NCBI RefSeq assembly: GCF_050948215.1
Contig: NC_135158.1
Span: 5,565,822-5,629,821, forward strand
DNA: 64,000 nucleotides
DNA from: Halictus rubicundus
Taxonomy: Eukaryota > Arthropoda > Insecta > Hymenoptera > Halictidae
Reading direction: 5' to 3'
How positions within the stretch are numbered: the stretch's first letter is position 1; each line of letters starts with the position of its first letter. Made by a program: the position numbers and the translations under genes. The notes under the pieces are model-generated. The model made no database searches, was not told where the DNA came from, and was given only the letters and a program-made list of their open reading frames with translations. Below, piece by piece: positions 1 through 12,500 of this stretch.

Positions 1-769
1 GATCTCTCGACCGTTCGAGACAAACCTCGCGAGGGAGAGAGAGAGAGAGAGATAGAGCTTTTCTACGGTGGACAGGAATCGGGCGTTTGCCATAACGCGG
101 ACAGCACATTCGATTTTCCTTTCAGCCGGCCGTTTTTACTGGAACGACTTTCGTAACAGTGCGAATATTTATAAGCCGGGTCCGTGCGGTGTCGTTAATC
201 GCTTCCTGATAAGTAAACCGAAACGTTCCGGGGGCCGGGCAGTACGTTAAAACGTAATTTACGGCGTTACGTCGCGACGGTGACGATCGTTCGCCGCTAA
301 TTACGCGTCGCCGGCCATATTAATTCACGATCCAACGGTCCGCGTCTCGATTAATGAACCGCTACCGCCTCGCGTGATTGTTGCGTGCGCAAAAGCCCAG
401 ATCGAAAATATTTTATCGCCTGCCACGGTCGTCGGCGAGCATGATTTTTTCGCGACATGATACGACCACTAAAATCATACCCTTTTCACTGGGAACGTTT
501 CTAAATATTATAACGGGGAACTTAACACACTCCACGCCTCGTAACATCACCTATGACACCTATCAAATCGAAAATCGAGTTCTCGACGCACTCCGCGTTA
601 AAGATCTCGAAATCGGACGACACCACGACGATCCAGGAATCCACTACGGAATTTCATTCGGGCTCGAAATGATTTCGAAAGGCATCGTCGTAAACGTCGC
701 GGCATCCACGGCACTACCGTTCGACACTCCCAGTTTCTAATCTCGTCTAATCTCCGAAGATCTACCTGC

Positions 770-791
770 ACGCACGCAGGCAGGCAGGCAG

Positions 792-826
<35 letters not shown>

Positions 827-827
827 G
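770..827. repeat. Tetranucleotide microsatellite (CAGG/CACG)n
   Basis: A compound 4-bp repeat in which a GCAG/CAGG block passes into a longer ACGC/CACG block. It generates a spurious cysteine/alanine/valine-rich reading frame on the minus strand. No function is implied. Confidence 0.9.
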
Positions 828-3308
828 GTACGCTCGAACCAGCTCGCTTACCCGCGTCGTTCATCCTGCCGCGCGTGATTTAAGAGGAAACGCTGAATCG
901 ATCGGGCCGAGACGAATCGATCCGCCTCGCGTACCATTAACTGTTTCTTCCGAGCGATCGGGAAGCCGGGATTGGTCATCGATGACTTTTATCGGTGATC
1001 AAGCCAACGTTTTTCCGCCGTTTTTGCCGGCGCGACCGCGTGACCGAGAAATCATCCGAGCCCTGCTTTGGGGACGTGTGACGCCTCCAATGATTTCGCA
1101 CAGAGATTTATGCAAGGGTATATCCTTTTTTTCTATGAACTCTGAATTTTTACACCCGAATGTTCAATTTCACTGGGAAAGTTGTCCTCGGTTTTGACAT
1201 TAAAAATTAATGCGACCTATCATTATTTTCTAGTGTCGAAACCTTCTTTCGTTCATCATTTTGGGAAGTTGAAAATAAATCTCTATCTATATATGTACAT
1301 AAATATGTACAGTCCGTACCTTGATGAAATTTTCAGAAATATTTTCCGGCCAATCGAAATTCTTTCAACAATTCTCTCCACGTCATGCGGAGAACTAATT
1401 GTTCTAAAAACAATCCGAGTCCAATATCGAGAAAGTTCTGGTCGTTTTAAGAGTGTCCGAATATTAATCCGAGTGACTGTATTCGTTGGGAAAGCTCGTT
1501 AATCATTCGGAAAACGCACGGAGCGGAAAAGTAGGGTAACCTTGCCGGAAATCGCGACGTATTTAATTCGAGAAACAAACGTCACGCGAGGATCACCAGG
1601 ATCGTCAATGGCTGCCAATTACAGGAAAGGCGGTGTCCGTTGAATAACAACGTTGCAGGGCCAGCGTCGTAAAGCGGTCTCCTATCGGCCGCAAAATCCC
1701 CGCGAGAGCCAACGCCATAATTTCTTGCCACGGAGCCTGAATTAATCGTGTGGATCGTTTTAAATCAATCGTCGGTGGACGTGCCTTATAATTCGTGGCC
1801 AGATGTGGTCGGGCATAGGCGCAGGTAAATAGGATGCAGCTGCGTAACCATAAACGACGAGGTGGAGCACCGTACCTGTCCCTCTCTGGATCATACTGCG
1901 AGAGGAAAAACGATCTCTCCTCTTTTTTTTTTCCCCTCGGGTGTCGCGTCTGGTATGCGATTGACACGTTCCGAGCCCGTGGAATTGCTTGTTCCATGTG
2001 TCACAACGTTGTTTCAGCAGTCATTACAGTCTACGTATCACCGATTCATTGTTGCTTCAGTAAACTAACTGTGCGGCTAAAATTTGCAACAGCTCCTGTC
2101 GATTTTGTTTGGAGGAATTCTGGCCGGTGTTGGAAAATGAGTTTATGAAAATAATGCGGGTACCTTGTTTCGTAAAAAGGAGCTGACGTGTTGGAGAAAA
2201 TTAATTCCATTTGTAGAACAATCTCAAGTGATTCTTTTAAAAAGAAAGACTCGGATGGTACTTTGTTCTTAGCCATCAGAAAATTTGGACACTTGATGAT
2301 TTTACTGAGAACAATGATTTAGGAATATTCAGATTGTGGTTTATCAATTTTCTAAAATATATCCTCAAAAGTAGCTGAACGTCAGAATTTTTAGTAATAC
2401 TCCAATCACTTTTATTTTACATTTCAATGTAGTTCAAGGTTCCTTTTCTTATTGCGCTAAACGAAACATCCTCGAATTAATATGATATCAATAAGTATCA
2501 ATAGTCAAGTGGATAGGTAAACGACACTTCTGAAATAAAACTGGGTCAAACCAGACCCACAGACCACCGCCCAGCAATTAAATAAACGAGTAAAAGGGTT
2601 GAATAAGCTTCCTCATTCCTGTACGCACTGATTGCAGCAGCGAACGCTTGATTATTTCTCGCTGAATTTAATCGCTACGGAGAGAATCGAAACTATGCAA
2701 TTTTTCACAGACAATGTTTTTATTTCGGATTGGTAGGCGCGTAATTAGGCGCAACAGTTTCCGCAAAGTAAAATGCAACGACCGACACCGATCCGGTATT
2801 CGGAACCGTTTGGTTTTCAGGGAAGAGGTTGCGTAAATGATACCGTCGTGGGTGGTATTAGTCTATCATCGACTAAATGACCCGGTGCGAAAGCGCCGGT
2901 TACCCTTATTGTCATCCCACCACGAAAATTATACCCCCACGTGCGCGATTCGCCACACTCTCGGCCGTTTTGTCGTTAATTATTATCGATTGCGATACGT
3001 CCGGTCATTAAGCGGATCCGGGGCGCAACTGCGAAATAATAGATCGCGCCGCGAATGATCGCGATTTCACGATGAAATTCCCGGCGAGACACGCCTCGAA
3101 CTATACTGAACTTATTAGTCGTTTGTCTAAAATTTCACGCATCAACCAAGGAAAACACAGGAACATTACAGCACAAATTATGTGCACAGTTTAACAGAAT
3201 TTTATACAATTTCGCTCTACTTTTCAAGCACTGTGACCATTAAAGACGAGAGGAAGATCAACTATAGTTTCCTTAGATTTGTCTAAACTTAGACAAACTT
3301 GTACTTAG

Positions 3309-3345
3309 ACTGCGGATTTTGTGCAGTTATGACGAATACAGGCTG
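3309..3345 (-). repeat. Fragment of dispersed repeat (CATAAAATCCRCAGTC type)
   Basis: On the minus strand this fragment reads like the motif ending in ATAAAATCCGCAGTC that recurs near 19080 (minus), 23118 and 56341 (plus), and in weaker form inside the 153-bp array from 63478. The recurrence at distant sites suggests an old interspersed element. The element class cannot be told from these fragments. Confidence 0.5.
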
Positions 3346-3452
3346 ATGAAAATTAAAAGAGATTAAAACAATTTTGGCATGTCTATATATCGTCTCCACC
3401 TTATTAAGATTGTTGAAAAAGAAAAGGAACGTCTACGTGGTTAAAGTTTCTT

Positions 3453-3495
3453 GCAATTGATGCCAACAATTTTTATTTTGCATAAAAACTCATGT
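3453..3495 (+). repeat. Fragment of dispersed repeat (TTGCAATTGATGC type)
   Basis: The segment TTGCAATTGATGC, then CAATTTTTATTTTGCATA, closely resembles 57467-57512 (TTGCAATTAGTGC, then CAATTTTTATTTCGCATA). Part of it recurs near 19220. Similarity over about 45 bp at sites 54 kb apart is best explained by an interspersed repeat family. Confidence 0.5.
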
Positions 3496-5754
3496 ACTCT
3501 TTCCCGTTGCTAAACGAATCTTTCGAGTGTTCGAAGAATGTTGCTCTTACGTTTGTTACGACTGTAAGAATAAAAATAATCGATCGCAGCCGAGAAGCTT
3601 GGGGTTCCCGCGTTAGGGTAAAATAAAACTAGCCGACCGGTAGATGGATCTTTCGGTTCCCCATGGTTCCCGATCGACTACGTAATCGGTCGAGGGTGCC
3701 GCGTGGCAAAAATCCCCGTACAACCGCGAGATCGTGTACTTCCGTGGATAGAAATCATCGGCGAACGGATGATTCGCTGATCCCACGATGCCCGATTGCC
3801 CGCGCCAGAACAATGGCCGCGGATAATGCGGAATAGAGTACGTTACGAGCGCTCGTACACGCCGATAGCCGATTGTAATAACGTTATGCGTTCCGGGTTT
3901 ACCACCGAAAAAGTCCGGGGTGCGCGCACGCGAATCCTGGGATTGCTCTATCGGTCATCGCTGGAGATCAGGCTTGGCCTTCGAACACGTTTCTTAACCG
4001 CTAATAAGCCTCGTAAAGATCTCCCCGCGAATTCTATACTCTCGAATGTATCGCGGACTCGAGCGATACTCTTCTTTTAACGTGTTATCCATCGGCGATT
4101 ATTTCCTAATTCCTGAAAGTCCACCGTTCCAGGCTGAGGATTCTTAAATAGCAATTTCAATCGTGACCACACACCTCGAGCGACGAAATCGAATAGTTTT
4201 GCTTAGAATTGTCATGTAAAATATTATTAATCTCCCTTCCGGTACATCACAACAGGCTTCCGAATTATTCTGGGAAGCTCATGAAAAGTCAAAAGATTCG
4301 TCGAGTTCGATCTACACTTTTATTTTTCCAACCGGAAAGCACCGTAAAAAATTGAAAGTTTCCTTTTCACTTTTGGCGTAACAAAGAAGGCTGAAAGAGA
4401 AGAAACAAAGGGGAGAGCGTCGACTAGAGGGGGGGGGGGGGGAGTCGGTGTCTATTCCCCGTGTAATTGGCGGATTAACGAGCAAGCTCCCGGTGTAATG
4501 TTTCGCTTGGTTTCGTTCCACTTAATCAGGGAGGCATTCGAGAGGGGAAAACCGAGGCGCCGTCGATTCGAGTATCTTGATCGTCCGCGTTAAGTATCCC
4601 ATCATCGATTCACGCGTGGCGTATCACCAGCTACCGAGAGAGCATCATTGAATAACCCCGTCGAACGATCCCCGTCGGAAAGCGAACACAGAAGAGACCA
4701 ACTCGGTGAATGTTTTCGGAAACGTTCGGGGACTTGTTCGGCCTATCTCTCTCTCTCTTTATTCGGTATTCAAAGCTTCCTGTATAGTGTGCAGAGTTGA
4801 GAGAATGGTCAGAGGAAGATTTCCCCCTTATCTGCTCGATCGTTGATACTAGTTTGCAGGCAATTTTCAGAAGATAAGCTTACTTGCTGTCTAGTTCATA
4901 AATTTTATAGAGGCTGTAGTTTCATCATTTTTGAACGAGCTGTCTGAACGTTAAAGTAATCTTCCAGTACTTCGTCATGTTTCTAATGTTATTAGGTTAC
5001 ATCAGGAATATATGTGTTGTAATGTAATCGTTCTAGTGTGTTGATGCAACTGTCCGAAGTGATCCTGTACTGTATCATAATGTTTCCAACGTTATTAGGT
5101 TGCACAGCGAGTATACTTGTCGTTTAGTTGTAAAAGCGTATCAGAGAAGAACGAGAACACAGAGTCATACCGTTCCAACACAATTAAAATTGCCAAGAGG
5201 AAAAATGAATTTCCAAATGCTTCGCTTGACGAAGACAATGTTTATTTCACCAAAGGACCCACAGGCTAGCGATGGCACGAATGAAGAGTGTCATTGATAG
5301 ACAACAGAAGTCCTCCAAGAACACCAGAAGCGAATTAAACGGTATTAGAGCCAGCAGAATCGCCTCGGACCCCAGGACGCAGGGTCCATTTCCGCAACAA
5401 GGTCCCAATAACCAATCAGCCCGGCATTCCTGAGGCGATCTCCTCCGGTGTCTGCATAGTAGGCGATCCTCGCCTCGAGAGAGAAAGAGAGAGAGGGAGA
5501 GAGAGAATACTGTTGTTGTGTGTCCGACGTTGCCGCGTCGTAGAGTCGCGCTTCACCGAAAAACCAGGTGTCTTCCGTGGCCTGTAACTCGTTCTCCACC
5601 CACCCGGGGTCCTCCTCTCCGGGGCGAGAGGTGGGCAACGGTCCCGGCAGGAACCTGTTCCGGACCGTTTGAGAGTCTCTGCCCTGCCTTGTCCCGTCGT
5701 CCATCCACCTTCGTCCCCTCTCGTCCTCTCGATGACTCCCTTTCCCTCTGCCAC

Positions 5755-5763
5755 CGCCCCCGC
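5755..5763 (-). promoter_or_regulatory. EGR/Sp1-type site GCGGGGGCG
   Basis: The minus strand reads GCGGGGGCG, an exact match to the EGR consensus GCGKGGGCG. It lies in a C-rich tract where such a match, or an Sp1 site, can arise by composition alone. It is about 8 kb upstream of the distal Egr promoter region, so relevance is uncertain. Confidence 0.25.
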
Positions 5764-5845
5764 CCCCTTTTCAACTCGGTCTCCCCCGTTGCCCCTCTTC
5801 GTCATCCTTTCCTCCCTCGATATTTCTTTCTTCTTCTTTCCTCGT

Positions 5846-5893
5846 CTCGTCTTCTTTCTTTCTCTCTCTCTCTCTCTCCCTCTCTCTCTCCGG
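5846..5893. repeat. CT-rich microsatellite
   Basis: A (CT)n tract within a longer pyrimidine-rich block. It creates serine/leucine-rich shadow reading frames. Confidence 0.85.
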
Positions 5894-8165
5894 CTTGTGC
5901 TCTTTCGTGGATCCAGGTTCTCCGGGCGGCGTAATATCCACGCACATCATCGTCACGCGAGGATAGAGAGAGAAAGAGAACGCTGCACGCGCGCAGGGGG
6001 ACGACACGTTCTTGCCGAAGAGGATAAGCTCTAAGGAAGGATGTGTGTTGCGGGGGATGAGGGATGCACAGGGGGGAAATACTGTGTCAAATATTTTACG
6101 GGCGGCTGGCTTGCGAACTGGAGAAAATCGTGATATCGCGGAACTTTTTCCGAGATTCACGGACTTTCTGTTTCAAATGAATAGATCGCTGGAAGGTGCA
6201 TGTATCGTACAGATTTTAGCAATTTCTCTGCAGAAAAATCTTAAACGGTAGACTAACGGTATGCGATAAGTGTAATAACAGTTGCGTAAGAAATCATGAG
6301 GGAAGGGTTCAACAAACACCCTGCATGCAGGAACGAAGGTTCCTAAGGTTCTCCCGAAATATTCAGCAGGTCCGACTACAGTAGCTTGGCTCTAAAAAAA
6401 TGAACAGTACAATAAAATATTAACAGTACATATAACGGTACAGTAAAATGGCAATTTTCAATGCTCCTTAGACCAGGCGTCAATGAAAGAAGAAACGGGA
6501 AAATAAGCGAGCAAATGGGAAAGAAGGTCGAAAAGGGAACAATCGTAGTGCAGAGGGAGGAGGAGAGGATGATCGTGGATGGGACAAGGAGAGGAGAGGA
6601 GAGTCAGGAAGCGAGGTGGCAGTGGAGGGGAGGGCAGGCGCTCTGGCAATCAGGGCGAATGGGGTACGGCACACGCCACACGCCATCATAATGGAATAAT
6701 GAGGCAAAGACGATAGCAATCGCGGGGCAGAGGCTCCTTTTCCGCGCGACACGTCCGTGTCTTGGCGCGACGCGACGATGCGCCTGGCCTGCTCTCGAGA
6801 GCGAGCACGCTCGCTCGCTCGCTCGCTCAGCTCCGTGCTCGTGCCCTCGCTCGCTTTGGAACGTCGTGGACGAATTGAGCGAATCAGAGCCACATCCGAT
6901 GAGGTCACTTCGGCTCGGCTGCAGGACCGCGTTCTGAAGAACTCTCGTGTGCCTTGTCCTGTTTCTCTTTCTCTCTCCTTTTCTTCTCTCTCGTCTCGCT
7001 CTGTCTTCCTCCGACGCTCCGTTAGACCAGTCTTCCGAGGGCTTCCTTCTGCTTTTCGTTCTTTTTTTTTTTCTTCATCTCCACGGACGCCCCAGCAAGA
7101 TGGCCCACCGAGTACAGTTCGGAGAGTTAGGGGAAACTTGCCGATGTCGTGCCACTTAACCCTCTGGATTATCCACCTTTCCGGAAGACGATCATTAGAA
7201 TGCTCGGATATTGTGCTGCTAGACGGTTAATAGAAGCGACAGTCTTCATGGAAAAAATGTTCCCTATCAAATAATGTGACAGTGTTCTTATATCCTTTTC
7301 ATGTTCTCCATGTTCCAACCAAGTTACGTACTTGCGTCGGATCATTTTTATAACCGTATAATTGATAAGGTTCATATGACTTTCCTCCGCTTCGTTCGCC
7401 AATTTTTTAAACCATACTTTTTTCCCAGGTACTTCTTGTGGGTACGTGTATTTTCTTCGAGCTAAAGTATTTACTGAAAATTGTATGAACTGCAAGGTCT
7501 ATAAGTAAAGCAGGAAGTGGTTTACTGATGGACAAGCCTATACCAGCTGCACTACTTATCAATAAGATAGATCACGAAATTGTGGAAATACATTATTAAA
7601 AAAGATTGAGTTATAGAAAGAAGGAATGAACGAAGTTAGACCAAAATTGGCGGATTTCCCGTAAATTATTCGCTCGCGGATGGCCAGAGGCGATAGTATC
7701 GGGAAATCGTGTCCGTAGGCTGCAAGTTCGTGGGCAAAAGTAAAAAGGTGGCGGAGAGGATCGTCTCGGGCTGCCGGTCCCCGCGATGAAGAGATCCCTA
7801 ATGACGGTGATAACGACCGGCCGAACGATAACAAGCGCCGCGAGGCCTGCGGGAGGCTGGACCCGATGGAGGTGGAAGAAGCCGCTCCGAAGGAAGAGAG
7901 GACGAAGAGAGGAGAGGTAACGACAGAAGAAGTAAAGAAGCCGTGGCACGTGATCCCCGAGACCGGCAGAGTCAACTCGCTCAAGTAGCCGGGCCCTGCC
8001 CTTTAACCCAACCGACAATTTCGAATTATGTCTCTCCGAGAGAACGGATATACTCCCGTCAGGGACGACTCCGGACCATGATTCTTCTCGCGCTCGCGAG
8101 AACAGACGGTGACTCCGCGAGACATAAATTCTCGAAACGTGAATGAAAGCCACGGGGCCATGCAG

Positions 8166-8167
8166 AC

Positions 8168-8213
<46 letters not shown>
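8166..8213. repeat. (GA)n microsatellite
   Basis: About 48 bp of nearly pure GA with one interruption. GA tracts of this kind recur throughout the window. Confidence 0.9.
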
Positions 8214-8216
<3 letters not shown>

Positions 8217-8559
8217 GAATACTTCGGATGACTGGCAGTCAAATTCCGCGCACCGAGATTCGCTTCGGCTATGAAACTATTTATTAACCCCACTCGGACA
8301 GTAAACCTTGCTATAGTCTGTTTTTCGGAAGCTCAGACAGCGAGGTGGTCGGTCAGCCTGCTGGTGCGTCTCTAATATTGTTTTAGAAATTGTTTTAGAA
8401 AAATAGCCAAAATGGTACCCTGAAGGTTGTCTACCTTCTCCATACGTTTTAGAAAAATAACCAAAAATGGTACAAAAGACATCCTAAAATGATCATTTGG
8501 AGGTAGCCGGTCTCTGTACACCATCTACAATCGAACAAAAAAGGAATTTGCTGGAGTCT

Positions 8560-9275
8560 ATAGTTCATTGAATATCTGCAGCGTCATCTAAGAACCTAAA
8601 CATAGACTACTATAGATCCTCATAGCACCTAGAACTTATAAACTCTATCTCCTACTATCCAGGAATCTAGAACTTGACTAGAATAGATTCTTCCAGGTCC
8701 TTGGGTACATCTCCACGACGCCTATGAAAAATTGATTCCCCTAAGTCAGAAAGCGTACAAAGAGTCTGTGACATCGTGCGGAGGCCTCGAATTAAATTAT
8801 TATACAATCGATCCTCTTAGAACCTGGAGCCTATAAAGTCCCTGTTGCATTACTTTACGATAAATTACAGAACCTAGACCACATAGAGTCCCCATGAAAT
8901 AGAGATACTTCTAGGACCTCAACCAGATCCTAGGATCTGAATCCTCTGCAACGACTCCTACGTTCCATACTCAGGGAACAAACCTAGACCCATTAGTATA
9001 CAGACATTGAACTCCAACAGAGCAGAAGAGTTCGAAACGATTTTCTGCCGGCTCCCTGAACCACTATGGATCATCCGAAGGAACGAGGCCTGCTCCATCG
9101 GGAGTAGAGGATCCTTCGCAACATCCTCTACGTTCACTACTCTGCGAGGGCCAAACCTAGACCCCAGCCCAGACCAGAGTAGTATACAGACGTTAAACCC
9201 GTTTCAAGAGCGCAGAATTCCAAAGGATCTTCAGCTCCCTGATCCATCGGGGATCATGCGAGGGACTGACGCCTC
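8560..9275. repeat. Degenerate local repeats with a diverged ~170-bp tandem duplication
   Basis: From 8560 the sequence repeatedly returns to phrases like ACCTAGAAC and ATAGAGTCC. The clearest part is a pair: 8948-9090 and 9118-9275 share, in the same order, GCAAC followed by CTACGTTC, then AAACCTAGACCC, AGTATACAGAC, and GCTCCCTGA followed by GGATCAT. The offset grows from about 170 to 185 bp because of small insertions. No coding role is supported. Confidence 0.6.
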
Positions 9276-11860
9276 TGCCAGCAGGGGCAGAGTATACCTG
9301 GTGGAGGTTGGCTCGTGCCAACGTAGATTCTCCTCGACGGAGAATCCCTGGAGTCCGGCGATATGCGCAGTTGTTCTTCCCTGAGGAAGACAAATGATCC
9401 ACTCGGACGCGAGACAGTTAGCGTATCCGCGGGGAGGCTCGAGCGCATCCACGGCTCGAAGAGGAAGACGAAGAAGAGGGAGAGGAGAACGAGGAGAAGG
9501 ATGAAGAGGACGAAGAGGAAGGCGAAAAGGATGCTGGCCTCCGTCTGTTGTCCATGGGGCTCGCTAGAAACGAGCAAAGCGAGCGAGGCAAGCGAACGCC
9601 TTCGGGCAGGCGGACTCGCTCGCTTGATCCCGTGCCATTACGATATTAATGTAATGCCGCTAAAAAGGTGTGTTTGCTCGGTTAGGAGGAGGGAGAGGCG
9701 AAGCCGAGCCGAGCCGAAGATCGAGCCCACGTAGGATAGTCTCGCCAGATATGGCGTGTGCCTGCGCCACGCCGCGTCGCCGCGCCGGCCACCATCGCGC
9801 CGTCGCCGTCATCGTCATCGTCCTGTTTCTGACCGGCTTCCTCTCCTGCCGATTTAAGGAGAACCGATCCGGACCGGTCCGAGGCCCGACCAACAGAAAA
9901 AACCATTTTCGAGCCCCGTCCCCCGTACCCCGTACCCCGGTTAAACCCGTTTTTTCGAAGACAGACCGCGTCGAAAATCGACCGGCTACGAAACGAATGT
10001 CTACGATTCTCGAGACTTACGAGCTACCCGTTCGACAAATGAACTAAATCCGCAAATTGAACGGTAGGCGAAACAATATGCCTGAAAAATAGTCCCCACG
10101 TTTGTCATTCAACGGCGCCAAATTCAATTGTTAACGCTGCGCCATATCGGCCGTGTCAGATACGATCTTATACAATTCTTTTATCAAATGTGATAATTAA
10201 TGAAGTAGGATCTACGAGGTGTGAGAAGATTACAAGGGTATTATCTCAAGGCTCACGATAAACTTTGTCTTTCGTGTTTTTGGTTTCGTTGAGTACGTTG
10301 CTTCGAACTTTGTGTGACTTTTATGGGCATTGGTGTGACACTAAACGTGGCGGATTATTTCGGCGATTTTATAACCATGTTAAGATTTGACTTGAAAAAT
10401 AACCTACATGTTAAGATTTGCATTTTTGCCAGGACATTCGACTCCAACCGAAGCTGGACCACCGCTGTTTGCACAAATCGTGTGAAACTGAGAGTTTAGG
10501 GCACGTCTTCGCGGAACGGCACAGCACGTCTATGGTTCGCACCGTGAACACCGCCGCCAGTCTTTTGTTCCGCAGAAAATTGTGCAAACGCCCCGGGGTA
10601 CACCGGTTAATGGGGAACACGTACCGGCCCGGAAAGGGGAAAGGTTCTCCTCCGCGAGTAATCGAAGACCGAGAAATTATAGTGTCGGGTATCGCTCGTT
10701 GCTCGCCACTCGTGGAAATCATTATCGTTAAATTTATGATTCTTTAAACGGTCGATCAGGTGAGAATGCCCGTCGCGACGACCCGGTGTCGGTTTCCCCT
10801 ATCGCGACGGCGGCGGCGCCCGGCGTCGGTTCCCGCGATTTCTGCACGTTTTGCCCCCCATTCTGCTCCCATCAGGCCCCTGGGCCCCTTCTATGGGCCC
10901 CGTATTCACTCCGCTTTCTTTCGGTCACGATCGGCCACGAACTATCTTCATTCGTGCGAATCAAATCGGTGGCTGAGAAAACTGAAACCCTTCTCTGACC
11001 CTTCTCTGTCCGAAAGAACAATCACGAGACAACAAATTCTAAACTGTCACATAAATAAATTTAATTTTAGGAAGGCTTGTTTCGCATTTATTTCTAACAA
11101 TTATTCCAAGTCTATTGTAAGAGTATTGTATTGTATATTTTCTCTTTTAATGACTTTAAAAGGACTTAAATCCTTCTAATGATTTTTGAATATTTGATAT
11201 TTGGTATTTTTCACTACCTTTCGGAGCAAGTCCTTGGAAGGTGGGACAGCTCTCGATTTTATCAGCTTTTGTGACTGGTTCGCCGCGACGTCCAACGTCC
11301 CCGGAGCATCCAGGATGTCCACAGAACGTCCAGGGTGAGTTCGCAACCCTTTCTAGCTAGAGGGTATCCGCGTCGGCATGCTCGTTTTGACGTAATTGCG
11401 CGAAACTGGACTGACCTGTTCCGCGATGCCTCTATGCCCGCTGGAAGACGTCTCCGCGCCGGCTCGCGCTTATCTTTCGAGCATCGTACGCGATTCTGCG
11501 CCGTGTAATGATAAAATTGTCGCGCCGCGGACCTAGCCGAGCGGACGGTTTGAGATCCGGGCACAGGAGACATTGTAGATCGGTGAAAAGGAAAAGCGAA
11601 CGACGCTGTACCACGTTGACGGTCCACGCATCTTCTCCGGGCGAAATTGCCTCGTAACCGTCCAGCGGATACCGGGTGTCGCGGATTTAGTGGAGACAAT
11701 TAAGGAATCCGTTGTCAGGTTTATGGGCCTCATCGAGACCAAGACGATGCTCCTGCTGGCTTCGTTCTCTCGGACCGTCCGGGAATCCTGGATCGGGATG
11801 AGCATGACAACTTCCTTGCGAGCTACCGATGTCCGATGGCTGCGGGACATTTTCCTTTTG
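9275..11860. other. Flank, no gene recognised
   Basis: Mixed GC-rich and AT-rich DNA. Small open frames have no recognisable domain and overlap on both strands. An A/G-rich block near 9460-9540 gives a lysine/arginine-rich shadow frame. I see no RNA gene or mobile element. Confidence 0.4.
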
Positions 11861-12500
11861 GAGAGCTGTCTTCTTTGCTCTTCTTCAGATGATCGACTTC
11901 TTCTTCTTCAAATTATAGGACTCTTCTCCTTCTTCTTCAGGGCGTGCAGTTCTTGTTATTCCTCGCATGCTTCTTCGTCTTTCTTTAGGATGTGAAGTTC
12001 TTCTCCTCCTTCCGAGGGTGAGCTTCTTCATTCTTCAAGCTCGAAAACTTCCCGTTATTCTTCAGAGTGTAATTACATGTTTTTTGTCTTCTCAAAGTTC
12101 TCCTTCTCCTTCAGAGATTCTTCTACTTTTCTTCTCGGGTCCCTTCTCAATCTCAACTTGTCGTTATGCTTCAAAGTGCAAGGGCTCTCTTCTTTCTTCG
12201 TGGTCTAAATTCTTCCAGGATCAAAACGTCTTTCTTTTACTGTATGATCTACACCTTCGTGATGTAAGATGTCTTATTTTCCTCCGGAATCTAAAACGCC
12301 TTCATGCCCGGACTCTAGAATCCTCGGCCCTCCACACGAGATGAACTCCATCAAGATTCCATCTTTTTCCTCGAGGTCTAAGCATCTTCAGGGTAGAAAG
12401 TTCTCCCAGCAGGATCCGAGTTTCGTCTTCATCGGAATCGGAGTTTACAGTTTTTTGGGGGCAATCCTTGCGCTTCGGGTTCCGTGGTCCCTCTCTTCAG
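11860..12500. repeat. Pyrimidine-biased degenerate repeat
   Basis: The plus strand is strongly T/C rich and keeps returning to TTCTTC and to phrases of the form TTCAGGGTGTGAAGTTCTTC with many substitutions. It looks like an eroded minisatellite or low-complexity tract, not a coding region. Open frames over it are leucine/serine/phenylalanine-rich shadows. Confidence 0.5.

Larger units (their letters stand above)
1..4700. other. Upstream flank, no gene recognised
   Basis: I find no convincing coding exon, tRNA or transposase in this stretch on either strand. Open frames are short, have no recognisable domain and mostly overlap in several frames. Visible content is a short GA tract near 34-52, a tetranucleotide repeat at 770-827, a run of G near 4431-4442, and two fragments that look like dispersed repeats (about 3309-3345 and 3453-3495) described separately. 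It could hold enhancers or non-coding exons that sequence reading alone would not reveal. Confidence 0.5.
4700..8160. other. Flank with purine/pyrimidine tracts, no gene recognised
   Basis: This stretch is GC- and CT-rich in places, notably 5690-5900 and 6740-7080. Long open frames on both strands here come from low-complexity composition (serine/leucine or arginine/glutamate runs) and have no domain. It could include a promoter or non-coding transcript of an unseen neighbour, but I see no coding exon with credible splice sites. Confidence 0.4.

Noticed and set aside
5345..6160. Cluster of overlapping frames near 5.3-6.2 kb
   Set aside because: The frames arise on both strands from a CT/GA-rich tract and encode Ser/Leu or Arg/Glu runs. 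There is no conserved domain or convincing splice structure.
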